A DNA stretch of 64,000 nucleotides from Blasia pusilla (taxonomy: Eukaryota > Marchantiophyta > Marchantiopsida > Blasiales), in NCBI GenBank assembly GCA_050084515.1, contig CM114271.1, positions 8,680,001 to 8,744,000 on the forward strand. Direction: 5' to 3'. This document shows positions 8,274 to 19,920 of this stretch, piece by piece. Below the pieces are notes generated by a model. That model did no database searches. It was not told the DNA's origin and saw nothing but the letters and a program-made list of their open reading frames with translations. The position numbers were made by a program, and so were the translations under genes. Positions within the stretch are counted from its first letter, which is position 1. Every line of letters starts with the position of its first letter.

Positions 8274-10612
8274 GTGCAGGCATTTCCGAAAAAAATGACG
8301 AGGAAAAAATCACAAGCCAACAAGTCTGGGAGCTTCACTCCGAAGTCCATTAGGACTCCTACGTTAGCTTCTCCTAGGCCTCGTTCGGCGAATGAAATTA
8401 GGCAGCAGGAAATCGAGGAGCGGGAAAGGGAAGCGGAGATGCACAACCAAGTGCTTCTTGCAAGACGTGTTCAAGAGGCGCTAGATAAACAGAACGCAGA
8501 GGCTGAGACGTCGCAGGCCTTGAAGAAAAGGATCGCGGCGACTTAAAAGAGAGAAAAGAAGCGTCTGGACGCGTCGGTGAGGAGGGCAGAATTGGCTAAA
8601 GCGAGGAGGGAAAAAGCGATAGCCATTGACGATAGCCCCGCCCGTCCAACTCCAAGTGTTGAGATGCGGGAAATGTCCCCCACAAAGTCCGGGGACACAA
8701 TCAACATTGTGGAAACACCAGAAGTTGAAATCGATGACGACGAGGTCATGAGGACCGCCAGCGTGGAGATGGTGGACATGGCCGAAGAAGCCGGAGGCCG
8801 GTCATTCTCGACTCCAAGCTCTGGTTACCGAGGAGGACTTGGAAAAGCTCGACACATTCTGGAGGATGCGAGACCAGGACTTCAGAAGGCAAGTTGAGGG
8901 CACGGAATTCAGCTGGATGAGGAATCTGCATTTCTTCATCTGGGATGGAAATCACAGTTTCATGGAGTGGACCAAGTTTGCGGAGGAGCGGACCAACTCA
9001 TTGGAGGCACATTTATGCGTGAAGGCAGTGGTCCTTCACCCATACCCTCATCACATGGCGACGGTGGAGATGGCAATGCATGCCATGAACACGTGAGTAT
9101 CTTTAACACTTTCGAAACTCGTCGGACTCCGATGAGTTGCTCGATTGATGAATGGGTTAGGTTTGTTTTTGCCAAAAGCAACTCGTCGGACTCCGACGGG
9201 TTGCTCGACTGCACGCTTTTTCGGATATTTTTTTAAGATTGCAACTCGTCGGACTCCGACGACTTGTTTGATTGACCATAGATTTAACTAGAGTTTGGCC
9301 CAAAGCAAATCGTCGGAGTCCGACGGGTTGATTTCGGCCAAAAACAGTTTCGAGGCAAGCAATCCGTCGGACTCCAACGGGTTGCTTTGGGGAAAAAACC
9401 TTCTAAACCTGCAGTGACTCGAACAACTCGTCGGAGTCCGACGAGTTGCATTCTTCAAAAAACATCCTCACAAGGCGGCCTATCGAGCAACCCGTCGGAC
9501 TCCGACGGTTTGCTTACCAAGCATTAGCAAATCTGAATGCAATCCGTCGGACTCCGACGGGTTGCATCATTTAGCTCGTTGCTAGAATCCAACCTTGAGC
9601 TGTGACGACCCGTCAGACTCCGACGGGTTGCAGGAGCCCATGTAATTTCCTGACGGGTTGAGTTTGGATGTGCAGGATTGTATCGGAGGGGAATGTCACC
9701 CATCACTGGATCCAGGACTGCGATCGGGTGAGGAAGGTGCTTACGACGAACCCGGGAGAGTACAAGGGGTTCTTGGGCGATGCCTTCGTCAATCAGATGC
9801 TTGCAAAGGGTGCTCAGATTAAGAAGAAAACTTGGGCAAATAAGTTTATTTCTCAAGATGCACCAGAACCATCCTTTTGCAAAGTTGAAGATACAGCCGT
9901 GAAGAAAAGTCTGCGACCGAGCCGGAGCGGAGGGAGAAGGTATCGCGTCTGAGCGCGCCAAATTCATCAAGCCGCAGATCTGCCGCAACGAAATACACGG
10001 CGAGCAAGATGCAGCGATACATCAAGATTCTCAACCCCGAACTTGGTCCGAGTTCTACAAGGAGCCAAGGCAATTATCAACCGCTGCGGAAGAGGGATGA
10101 AGATCCGCATGGTCGGATTGGGAGAAAGTGTCATTTGGATCGCGTGCATCGGTTTGCGTTGTCGGGATAAGCGAAGTTTAGGAGGATACGATCGGATGAA
10201 AATCGTCTCGAGGGCTCAAAGGCCTAGAAGAGGGCGCACACCATCCTCGGGTGTGTCGATCCGATGATCTTGCATTGGCTCGCGAATGGTCGTTCGGGAT
10301 GCGCATGGTAATCGGAAGTCCGTCTTTGGGACGGATGCAAGCGGAGCTCAGAAGATTAGAGCCCATTTCTCCAAGAGCAAACCTTGAAAGTTCTGGAGAT
10401 TTCGAGGTTTGGCTCGATGACATCCGGGACAAGCCAACCAAGAACCCATGATTCAAGACCATGTTCAAGGTTTGCGTCCTCCCTCAGGCAGAGCCTGACG
10501 AAGAAGTAGAGGGGAACAAACGGGATCAAGCGAAGAAGAAGCGAGATCTATAGGAGCATACGGCTGATTCTGTTCGACTAAAAGCTACCCAACGGATGGT
10601 CTTCAGGGAGGT
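8274..10612 (+). pseudogene. ParB-like domain + N4/N6 methyltransferase gene, unit 1 (broken)
   Basis: Plus-strand spliced gene. Exon 1 (from 8,274, or the second ATG at 8,295) encodes a basic, then charged coiled-coil N-terminus (about 8,390-8,620, EREREAEMHNQ). A TAA stop lies at 8,544-8,546, where unit 2 reads through. About 526 nt, including intron 1 and part of the ParB exon, are missing: the CCAAGC at about 8,814 joins sequence that in unit 2 follows a second CCAAGC at about 17,126. The remaining ParB-like exon ends at 9,092 (donor GTGAGT) and keeps a WDGNH box with the following Arg changed (WDGNHSF). Intron 9,093-9,675 holds palindromes. Exon from 9,676 (TIVSEGNVTHHW) shares its splice phase. 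After about 9,950 the frame is lost, and the gene is cut off at 10,612 by unit 2. Confidence 0.7.
9093..9675 (+). repeat. palindromic repeat array inside an intron of the ParB-methyltransferase gene, unit 1
   Basis: A 583-nt intron (GTGAGT donor, TGCAG acceptor; flanking exons join in phase as MNT-IVSEGN) holds nine palindromes. Most have the arm CGTCGGA, a central C or G, and TCCGACG, for example at about 9,180-9,205, 9,240-9,266, 9,484-9,511 and 9,539-9,566. Spacing is about 55-65 nt. Confidence 0.85.
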
Positions 10613-10668
10613 GCGGTAAGAGGAGAGGAAGAGAGGAAGAGAGGAGAGAGGAGAGAGGAAACTACCTT
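10613..10668 (+). repeat. GA-rich terminal inverted repeat, left, unit 2
   Basis: GCGGTAAGAGG plus purine-only GGAGAGGAAGAGA repeats, as at 2,789. It follows directly on the truncated methyltransferase exon of unit 1 with no spacer. Confidence 0.65.
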
Positions 10669-11010
10669 CAACCGAAATAGATACTTTTTTTTGAAGAGAG
10701 TTTCCGCTGGGTTGAAGAGAGGAAACTTTTTGTGTGAATATTTTTGCACTGTTTTGTTCATTTATTAAACAATCCCACCGTTTTTTTTTCCTCTTCCATA
10801 TTTTGGCAACCCCTCTGAGTCCGACGAGTTGCAAATTGCACAAAATTTAGAAAAGTGAAAAATCAGTGGAATCATAAGTGTGGAACCAATCACTTTTTCC
10901 ATCCAAGGTCTGGAAAAAATCTATCATTTTCCCCGGGCTGAATAGAGTTCAAGCTCAAAGTGAAGGTTGAGGAAAAATAAAAGTACAATCTAAAACCTCA
11001 TTTTGCATCC

Positions 11011-14000
11011 TCAAAGTGGTTTGTTTAAAATACTTCGCACTTCTTTGAGGGATGAATTGGTTGGTGGATTCCTACTCCTACCTCCGACTCTCTTAAAACT
11101 ACCAAAGAACACATAGTACATGTGCTTACAAGGGAAATACCTTTTGCCACTTGTCTCTCTTTGGACAAAGTCATCACATGAACATGTGGGAAAGCAACAA
11201 ATGTGCACCACATACACCCCTGTGACACTTGAATTTACAGTGTTGTTCCTGACCCAATACATCCTTCCTATTCCATTGCCATTCAAGACATCTTACGTGG
11301 CGATGATCTCCATTTTTGCCTCCCGAGCTAATGCAATTCGCTTTGCTCTCTCCACCGTTGGCCTGCACATTCTGTTTCTCTTCACCCCATTTCTAGACTC
11401 AAACAAAAATAATGGATTGAGATCATCCACCTTCTCCGGGTACATGTTGACATCAATATTGGGTTGAATACAAAATGCGAAGGTCTCTGTAATGCGAACA
11501 TGCTCTGAACTTCCCCCGTCTACGAGTCTAAAACCGTCACTTGTAAGATTGTCAACTTCGTCTTGAGTGCAGTTCGTGCCTGCGGCGATGGGCCAAATCG
11601 TGGGGGTATTCCCGGGAGCTCCAATGGCAGCCAGATAAGACTTCCGGAAAGCGCAAGATTCATTTGGGCAGAAGAAGTACTTCAATTGATCCCCGGTCCT
11701 CGTGAAACGATCAAAGGTTTTGAGTCCCCAAAACCCAGGCAGAGGTCGTCGATCCTTATGCAGATTCTTATTTAGGAAAGTGCCGCATGCTCTCCTAATG
11801 CCATCAGATCCTGCCCTGCAGGTGGGTCCACGTCCTGGGTTGCTCCGAGATATATGCCACCGTTTTAGGTTGCAATTCACCTCCATTATCGGAATCCCAT
11901 ATTGTTGAACCACCCCAGTGACAGGATGTTGCGAACTTCCAGCAACGGAGGGCTTTTAAAATAAAACATTCACTGATTTTGGAGAAGTAACTCCATCACG
12001 GATTTGGGACGGGTCCGGGGTCCCCGAATACCTGGGTGGTGTAATTTCCTCATCCAAATCAATCACCGGATTCGTTCCTCGATGCTGCCTCTTCACATGC
12101 CTGAAGTCAAGATACTTATCTGATCTCCACGAGTCTCGTTCGGACAGCTCTACCACCATCTGTATGGGACGTCATGAAACCCGCCCACGAATATCCCCAC
12201 CTATGTGTACGTCTTGCTCGAGTGGAGTTCCAGCTACGCACCGGTTGAAGGCTTCGACATACAATTTTTCATCACCAGATCTCACAGCCGCCCTAACATA
12301 GAGCTCGTAGATCGACGGCCTTTTCCTTTTGTTATGCCTTTTGTGAGAAAGATATGGGATGCTACAGACTGTAGCATTGCTCTTGCCTGGTCTTGTTGGC
12401 ATGCCTCCACAAGTGAAATTCGTTGGCATGCTTGTGACGACCTCCAAGAGGAATGAACACTTTGTGCTCCACTTGTGTTGGGGCAGAGGGCATTTTAATG
12501 AACGTTCAATCCCTGCAACGACGGAAATGTTAGAAGGGAACGAAAATAACCCAGGAGTCAAAGAAATAAGCGACTTGTCGGAACCAGACAGGTTGCAGGC
12601 CCGAGGCATCCCATGAACGACTCTGCGACCCGTCGGGTCGCGACGTGTTGTAACCTTAAACCCACCTACTGCAACCCGTCGGAACTTGACAGGTTCAAGG
12701 CCGAGGCATCCCATGAACGACTTTGTGACCCGTCGGGTCCCGAATGGTTGCACACCCGGGACGACACCAAACATGTGGATGCAACCTGTCGGTTTCTGTC
12801 GGGTTACACACTCGGGCAACCCGTCGGTTTCCGTCAAGTTGCACACTTGGGCAACCCGTCGGTTTCCGTCGGGTTGCACACTCGGGAAACCCGTCGCATC
12901 CGACAGCTTGCTTGGTCTCTTGGGTTTAAAATCCATATAATACCCACGCTTCTCACCCTGAGCTACAACTTTACAAACAATTTTCAGCGTGAGCTTGACA
13001 AGATAATAGTGAACTCACCTGCCGCATGAAGTTACCCCATTGTCACATACGTACACTCCACCAACTCAACCAAGAGCACAACTCTTTGTACTTCCCCTCA
13101 ATCGCATGCTTCCTCCACCATCCATGAAGTTCTTCGTGGCATTCCATGGCCTGCTTCAAGGTTTTGCTGTCCTTGCAGCGTTGGAGTAGAGTGACATGCT
13201 CCGTCCTCTTATTCTCCTTGATGCAAGATTTGGTGTACGGGTCACTGATTATTGTTGCCAATGGAAAGCATCCGACCTTTCCCTCTCAGGTTGAACCTCT
13301 CCACCCCAGAACACTTCCCGGATAGCAATCCACCCAGGTTGTGCATTGTCCGCCATGAACCCATAAATTTCCGGAGGTGGCCTTTTGTTTTCCTTCACCA
13401 CTTCCAATAAGAGTAACAAACACATCTTCAAACTGCCAACATCTTCTGCCTTTACTTCACACACAAATATAGTTTTGAGTCCCTTCTCCACATGGTCAAA
13501 AACGTGAGCACCCATCGTCAACCATCCGTTCAGCACTCTGTAGCAAATATCAAAGCTTACCCAGCTCCCGTAAAGATCTTCCCCTTCCCTCATTCGATCT
13601 AAGATCGAGGCCACTCGAGGGACCTGTGGTTGACATTTTGAAGACATAGGCCCTGGATCCTTTGCCTCCTTGGCCCATGAATTGCCATCTCTCAATGAAT
13701 GGAAACCTGGAGTTGGCCTTGATTCTGGCGATGGCATCCATTTCGGCCGTCTTTCCATCCAGAACTCGTATGTGACGCAGCAAATTCCTGAAGCATTCAG
13801 GATCATCGAGAAATGCGAGATTTACCCAGAGTTGTTTCTCCTCAACCGCCGTGATCTCGCCCTGTCCAGCGATTCCAAGCAATTGTTCACAAATTTGTGA
13901 TGCCGTTGTGAGCTTGATCACCCCGGGCTTTGAACCCGGAGAGTTTCTGTAGACCTCGGCTACTTTCTTCGCCACATCCTCCTTGATGTGTCTTTGAATT

Positions 14001-14929
14001 GCATCGGTCACAGGATGAGTGTGGGAGCCAACATGAACTGCCACCCTTGTATTCTCTGAAGTGGAGCCCAAGTCGTGGACAATGAAAAATATGTATGCTA
14101 GACACCCTCCAACGCAGAAGGGCGATCCCTCACAATGAGGACATCGATGGCCTCCCGGAGGTATGGTGGCACCGACCTCGTATGGAGTTTCTGCATTCTT
14201 GGGAGGGAATTGCGACATATTGACTCGCCAGTTGCGCTCTAGATACGGTCATGCTGGACTTCTACACTCCAAGGCTCCCACGCATTGGCGGCGAGAGACA
14301 ATCCAAGGACCATCTGGAATTGAAGCACTGGTCTGTTGAAGCATGCACCATCGATGACAATCAGACTTTCTGTCCATACCCTTCAGGCGTCCTCCATCCT
14401 TCTTTTGAGCAGGAGCAGCAAGTGGAGGCAACTCGCAAGAGGAACGAGTAGGCGGACAGAGGGCCCGATTGGTGCCCGACAGATCCACTGAGGTTGATAA
14501 CATCCGGAATCTCTTGTGGAAAAACAACATTGTTACGAGCGTGCGAAGTTGGAGTCGAAGCCGGATCTGCAGAGCTTGGAGTTGCAAACGTAGAGCTCGG
14601 AGCACTAGGAAATTCTAGACCGTCTACTTGGGAAACAGACGAATTCAGGGGCACGCCGTAAACTCTGTATTGACCATTTGCTAGAGGTAGGAGATTCCAT
14701 ACTTTACGGTCTGAGGTCACTGGCTGGACCGTCTCACCTATTTTGTCTTTCGTACCGTCCACCCTAACATCTTTGGATACAAAGATGGTTCCAATTTGAA
14801 GAAAAATCGAACAGACAGAAAATTTTCATCCACTGCTATGAAAGACTCACGAGCTTGGGGTCGAATGATTTCCGATTGAGGAAGGGCCTCCAAATGACTG
14901 CCATAAGTGAGCTTAACATAATTATCCAT
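11011..14929 (-). pseudogene. zinc-ribbon/SWIM transposase gene, unit 2 (Mutator-like)
   Basis: Minus-strand gene collinear with 3,210-7,044. Start at 14,929 (MDNYVKLTYGSH), with a TATA box about 55 nt upstream. Order: N-terminal segment (14,762-14,361 frame); zinc-ribbon block (QCVGALECRSPA, then an in-frame TAG, then GGHRCPHC and HVGSHTHPV, about 14,300-14,010); a long open stretch 14,218-13,550; the core 13,600-13,249 with GFMADNAQPGW and DAFHWQQ; an intron with palindromes (about 13,016-12,520); then exons at 12,400-11,300. The SWIM finger is at about 11,200-11,120 (CSCDDF, FPCKHMYYV). Stops include TAA at about 11,293, where unit 1 has Lys. The expected role is a cut-and-paste transposase. 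The Mutator-like label rests on the finger, DDE-like core and SWIM order, not on a search. Confidence 0.7.
12570..12910. repeat. palindromic repeat array in transposase intron, unit 2
   Basis: About eight palindromes of the same family lie in the intron corresponding to 4,600-4,930. Several differ from their unit-1 counterparts by single bases, and one inter-palindrome segment present in unit 1 is shortened. Confidence 0.85.
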
Positions 14930-14980
14930 TCCAAGAAGATTCCAACGAGAGGAGATTGAGAATGAGAATGAGAATATTTA

Positions 14981-14987
14981 ATTTATA
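14981..14987 (-). promoter_or_regulatory. TATA box of transposase gene, unit 2
   Basis: TATAAAT on the minus strand, about 52 nt upstream of the ATG at 14,929, identical in context to unit 1. Confidence 0.5.
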
Positions 14988-15194
14988 GTGAATAGGAAAC
15001 AGATACTCCTGACAGATTTTTACTGACAAGATGAATTCGGTGGGTGACATTGTGTGACACAATGGATCCAATTCTGTAACACATTCAATTCTGTTGCAAT
15101 ATGTTACCGGATTTGGGAAGCAGAGGGTTGCGCATCACACTTGGAACGCGTCGGAGTCCTGGTAACTCATAAATTACCCGAAGCTAGCAGAAGC

Positions 15195-15735
15195 CTGCAA
15201 CCCGTCGGCATCGGACGGGTTGCACGCTTCTGCTAAACATTGTCGAAGCGAGCAACCCGTCGCTCTCCGACGAGTTGCTCGGATACCGATCCTTCTTGCC
15301 CGAAGATGCCGGAGGCGTGCAAACCGTCTGTTCCTGACGAGTTCCGCGGGTGCCTCGCCTTTTAGCCCAAAGACGGCAAGGCGTGCAACCCGTCGCCCTC
15401 CAACGGGTTGCGCAAGGGCCTCGCCTTGTGGTGCAGCCAGCCAGACTCCGACGACTTGCACGGGAAGCCCTCATTCCTAACCCTTGATGAGGGAAGCGTG
15501 CAACCCAACGGTCTCCGACGGATTGCCCAAGATACGTCCCGTTCCCGTCCCAAACACGGCGGAGGCGCGCAACATGTCGGGCTCCGACGGGTTGCGCGGG
15601 AACCTCGCGTTCTTTTCCGAAGACGACGGAGGCGCTCAACCCGTCGGTCTCCGACGGGTTGCTTGCGCACGTGGCAACGGACATAGGAAGGCAGAGCCGC
15701 GCAACCTGTCGGACTCCGACGGGTTGCCATTTTTC
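15195..15735. repeat. palindromic repeat array in divergent intergenic region, unit 2
   Basis: About nine palindromes between the two divergent promoters. Many are closer to perfect here than in unit 1, for example at about 15,637-15,663 and 15,704-15,729. Confidence 0.85.
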
Positions 15736-15816
15736 ACGTCCGGACTTCCGCAACATCCGGCACGTCGCCGTCGAAAGGACGACGGGACCCAACGGTCAGC
15801 CCAACGGCTAGAAAAG

Positions 15817-15825
15817 TATAAATAG
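15817..15825 (+). promoter_or_regulatory. TATA box of ParB-methyltransferase gene, unit 2
   Basis: TATAAATAG about 240-260 nt upstream of the start codons at 16,056 and 16,077. It follows directly on the palindrome array. Confidence 0.6.
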
Positions 15826-16055
15826 GGCAAAAATCGCTCATTTCCGGTTTGTCATTTTGCGATCATTATTCCTCACCCCTCACTCTCCCGCGCATCAGCT
15901 GATCAGATACGAAGGGGCATTTCACAGGGCGACACATCGCGAGTCGATAGGAGGGAACGAGAGCGAGACGGTTTGACCGAGCGATAGCGGGACGATTCGA
16001 GCTCCCATCTCGACATCAGCAAGGCGACTGATCAAGGAATTTGTCGTGGACATAG

Positions 16056-19000
16056 GTGGAGGCATTTCCGGCAAAAATGACGAGGAAAAAAACACAAGCC
16101 AACAAGTCAAGGAGCTTTACTCCCAAGTCCATTAGGACTCCTACGTCCGCTTCTCCTGGGCCTCGTTCGGCGAATGAAATTAGGCAACAAGAAATGGAGG
16201 AGCGGGAAAGGGAAGCGGAGATGCACAACCAAGTGCTTCTTGCGAGATGTGTTCAAGAGGCGCTAGATAAACAGAACGCAGAGGCCGAGACGTCGCAGGC
16301 CTTGAAGAAAAGGATCGCCGACGAAAAGAGAGAAAAGAAGCGCCAGGAAGTGTCGGTGAGGAGGGCAGAATTGGCTAAAGCGAGGAGGGAAAAAGCGATA
16401 GCCATTGACGATAGCCCAGCCCGTCCAACCGCCAGTGTTGAGATGCAGGAAATGTCCCCCACGAAGTCCGGGGACACAATCAACATAGTGGAAACTACAG
16501 AAGTTGAAATCGATGACGACGAGGTCATGAGGACCGCCAGCGTGTAGATGGTGGACATGGCCGAAGAAGCCGGAGAGCGGTCATTCTCAACTCCAAGCCC
16601 GGCGGAGGACATCGACCTCTATCGGATCGACGAGTTCCCAGTCGATTTTCCAGCCTCTGTCTCAGACAAGTTAGCTAGTCAAGAAACCGACCCCATTTTC
16701 GAATGCCCATTTCTTCCTTTTCTGGTCTTGTTGTGGCCTTCAGGTTTTGACTCTTTGAGTCCCCCTCTTTTGTACTTCCGATGGGTTTTCCATCACTCGT
16801 TTTTATCGAAGTGCATCTTTCTTCTTTTCGAGCGGGTAAGAGAGGTTCTGGGTTTTTTTAATTATGTGAATCGCAATTCATTGGGAGTTCATGTGTAGCT
16901 TATTCCTCTTGTCCCGGTTCTAATAGGTGGTGAAGCAGATGGCACTCATGGAGGGCCACAACGCCCCGAGGATTCCACTCTACCGATTGCGGACAATGGA
17001 ATACGTCCGCGAAATTCAGTCCGACGAGGACATTGCGAAGCTAAAACAATCGGCGGCGACAGCATCCTACGTCGACAACTTTCCTCCCTTCTATATTCAG
17101 CCTTACGACGAGCATGGAACCCAAGCTCTGGTTACCGATGAGGACTTGGAAAAGCTCGACACATTCTGGAGGATGCGAGACCAGGACTTCAGAAGGCAAG
17201 TTGAGGACACAAAATTCTGCTGGATGAGGAATCTGCATTTCTTCATTTGGGATGGGAATCACAGGTTCATGGCGTGGACCAAGTTTGCGGAGGAGCGGCC
17301 CAACTCATTGGAGGCACATTTCTACATGAAGGCAGTGGTCCTTCACCCATACCCTCATCACATGGCGACGGTGGAGATGGCAATGCACGCCATGAACACG
17401 TGAGTATCTTTAACACTTTCGCAACTCGTCGGACTCCGATGAGTTGCTCGATTGATGAATGGGTTAGGTTTGTTTTTGCCGAAAGAAACTCGTTGGACTC
17501 CGACGGGTTGCTCGACTGCACGCTTTTTCGGATCTTTTTTTAAGATTGCAACTCGTCGGACTCCGACGACTTGTTTGATTGAACATAGATTTAACTAGTT
17601 TTTGGCCCAAAGCAAACCGTTGGAGTCCGACGGGTTTCTCGACAGGCCGCCTTGTGAGGATGTTTTTTGAAGAATGCAACTCGTCGGACTCCGACGGGTT
17701 GATATGGGGAAAAATAGCTTCGAGGCAAGCAACCCGTCGGACTCCGACGGGTTGCTTTGGGGAAAAAACCTTCTAAACCTGCAGTCACTCGAGCAAATCG
17801 TCGGAGTCCGACGGGTTGCATTCTTAAAAGAACACCCTCACAAGGCGGCCTATCGAGCAACCCGTCGGACTCCGACGGTTTGCTTACCAGGCATTAGCAA
17901 ATCTGAATGCAATCCGTCTGACTCCGACGGGTTGCATCATTAAGCTCGTTGCTAGAATCCGACCTTGAGTGCGGACGACCGTCGAGTCCGACGGGTTGCG
18001 AAAACCCATGTAATTTCTCGACGGGTTCAGTTTGGATGTGGAGGATTGTATCGGAGGGGAATGTCACCCACCATCGATCCAAGATCTGCGATCGGGTGAG
18101 GAAGGTGCTTACAACGCACCCGGGGAGAGTACTGAGGGGTTCTTGGCGATGCCTCGTCAATCGATGCTTGCAAAGGGTGCTCGGATCAAGAAGAAAACTT
18201 GGGCAAACAAGTTTATTTCTCAAGATGCAACCGTAGCCATCCTTTGCTGGTCGAAGATTCAGGCCGCGAAGAAAAGCGCTGCACTGGAGCTGGAGCGGAG
18301 GGAGAAGGTAACTGCGTCTGAGTGCGCCAAATTCATCCAAGTTGCAGTATCTGCTGCAACGAAATACACGGCGAGCAAGATGCAGCGATACATCAGCATT
18401 CTCAACCCCGAACTTGGTTCCCAGTTCTACAAGGAGCTGAAGGCGATTATCAAGCGCCAGCGGAAGAGGGATGAAGATCCGCATGGTCGGATTGGGGAGA
18501 AAGTGTCGCAGGATCACGTGCATCGGTTTGCGTTGTCCGGGATAAGCGAGTTTAGAAGGATATGACTGATGAAAATCAGTCTTGAGGGCTCAGAGGCCCA
18601 GAAGAGGGCGGCACACCATCCTCCCGGTGTGTATGATCCAGTGATCTCGCATTGGCTACGCGAATGGTCCTTCTGGGACGCGTTGCGGGTAATCGGAAAG
18701 TCCGTCTTTGGACGATGCAAGCGAGCTCGAAGATTGGAGCCCATTCCGCCGGAAGCAAACCTTGAAAGTTCTGGAGATTACGAGGTTTGGCTCAACGACA
18801 TCCGGGACAAGCCAGCAAAAAACCCAGGATTCAAGACCATGTTCAAGGTTTGCGTCCTCCCTCAGGCAGAGCTTGACGAAGAAGTAGAGGGGAACAAACG
18901 GGATCAAGCGAAGAAGAAGCGAGATCTACAGAGCAGACGGCCGATTCGTTTCGATTTAAAGTCGCCCAACGGATGGTCTTGTGTACCTCGCCCGTGTAAG

Positions 19001-19920
19001 AACGCAGGTACGTGGGGAAAATTACCGGTAGCCTTGAAGTTGTGGGCTTTGCTGCCGGATGCAGAGACATTCTCCATGTACGACGTGGAGATGGGGCAGC
19101 ACATGTTCGATTGGGAGGTGGAGAATTGCCCCATTTGGCTCGACTTCAACGACCCTGAAGACATCACGGATAAGGACTTACGAGTGCTTCATGATGCAGT
19201 GACCTCAGGACAAGACGACATCCCCAATTTTGTCCAGCCTGAAGACTTCTTCAAGGAGATGCAGAAGAGCAGGCCCACGAGACAGCTGAGTTCGCTTCCA
19301 AGGTCCGGACAACCAAAGACAAATCCACAATGGTCTCAAAGGCAAGGCGAGGGGAGGGAAAATTCAGAGGCCGAGTCTTCCCAAAGAGAGGTCAAGATTC
19401 AAGGCCAGAGGCGGAATCGTCGGACGAAAGCGGGGAGAGAGGGTCGGACGGATCCTCGGCGAAAAAAAACGCCACGAATCCGAGGTCATAGAAACCTGAC
19501 AAGCCATCCCAGGCTAGGAGAAGCGGAGCGAGAGGTGCCTGGGTTGTCCCAAGGAGAATACTGACCCCATCGCCTTGGGAAGACACAGACAAACAACGAC
19601 CGAACAAGCGTCCTCCTTGATTCCTCCTTTATTGGATGAGTGAAGCCTTGATTCTCAAGTGTCGACACCGACCATCAAAATCGACAACGTTGGGACGGAA
19701 GCTCCAACGAAACGGGCACGCTGCCTGGACGGTGAATGGAGTGGTCGAAGAGGTTGCGGTGGATCTCTTGATCGCCGATCTGCCCTCGGGGTTGCGACTT
19801 TGGGGCGAGAATCCGTTGGACGAGGTACCTGAGTGGAATGTGCCACTCACTTATGACCAGATTGCACTTTTGTTCTCCTTTGCATACGCCTATCTGAGTG
19901 ACAGGGGCTGCTTTCTCCCT
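16056..19920 (+). pseudogene. ParB-like domain + N4/N6 methyltransferase gene, unit 2, first part
   Basis: Exon 1 from 16,056 (or 16,077, MTRKK) encodes a basic tail then a coiled coil (about 16,190-16,400) and an acidic stretch; a TAG at 16,545-16,547 replaces GAG of unit 1. After an intron (acceptor TAG at 16,926) exon 16,927-17,399 carries the ParB-like domain, with the box FIWDGNHRFMAW at about 17,245-17,280. Intron 17,400 to about 18,042 is full of palindromes. The next exon (about 18,043-19,564) is a long helical and basic linker with a TGA at 18,563-18,565 where unit 1 implies CGA. At about 19,740-19,915 an N4/N6-methyltransferase segment reads VDLLIADLPSGLRLWG, then LTYDQIALLFSFAYAYLSDRGCFL, which matches motif IV and the following helix and strand. 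LTR elements then interrupt the gene. The rest is at 26,678-27,190. Confidence 0.7.
17400..18042 (+). repeat. palindromic repeat array inside an intron of the ParB-methyltransferase gene, unit 2
   Basis: About nine palindromes. Several are perfect 13-nt arms (GCAACCCGTCGGA and its complement) around a single central base, for example at about 17,728-17,755. The donor is GTGAGT after MHAMN. The acceptor AG seen in unit 1 (TGCAG at 9,675) is mutated to GGAG here. Confidence 0.85.

Larger units (their letters stand above)
2789..10612. mobile_element. SWIM-transposase / ParB-methyltransferase DNA transposon, unit 1
   Basis: First of two tandem units of about 7.8 kb. It begins with a GA-rich terminus (GCGGTAAGAGG followed by GGAGAGGAAGAGA-type repeats). 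It holds a minus-strand zinc-finger/SWIM transposase gene and a divergent plus-strand ParB-like/N4-N6 methyltransferase gene, and stops abruptly at 10,612 inside the latter. The next base starts unit 2 with the same terminus. Near-identical sequence runs collinearly with 10,613 to about 18,970, including introns and promoters. Palindromic repeats occupy the introns and the intergenic region. Several stops and a deletion show this unit is inactive. The transposon class (Mutator-like) is inferred from the transposase architecture. Confidence 0.75.

Noticed and set aside
16056-19920. Bacterial or phage contamination explaining ParB-methyltransferase
   Set aside because: The gene has spliceosomal introns with phase-consistent junctions, a TATA box and plant retrotransposons nested inside it, and sits within a plant gypsy element.
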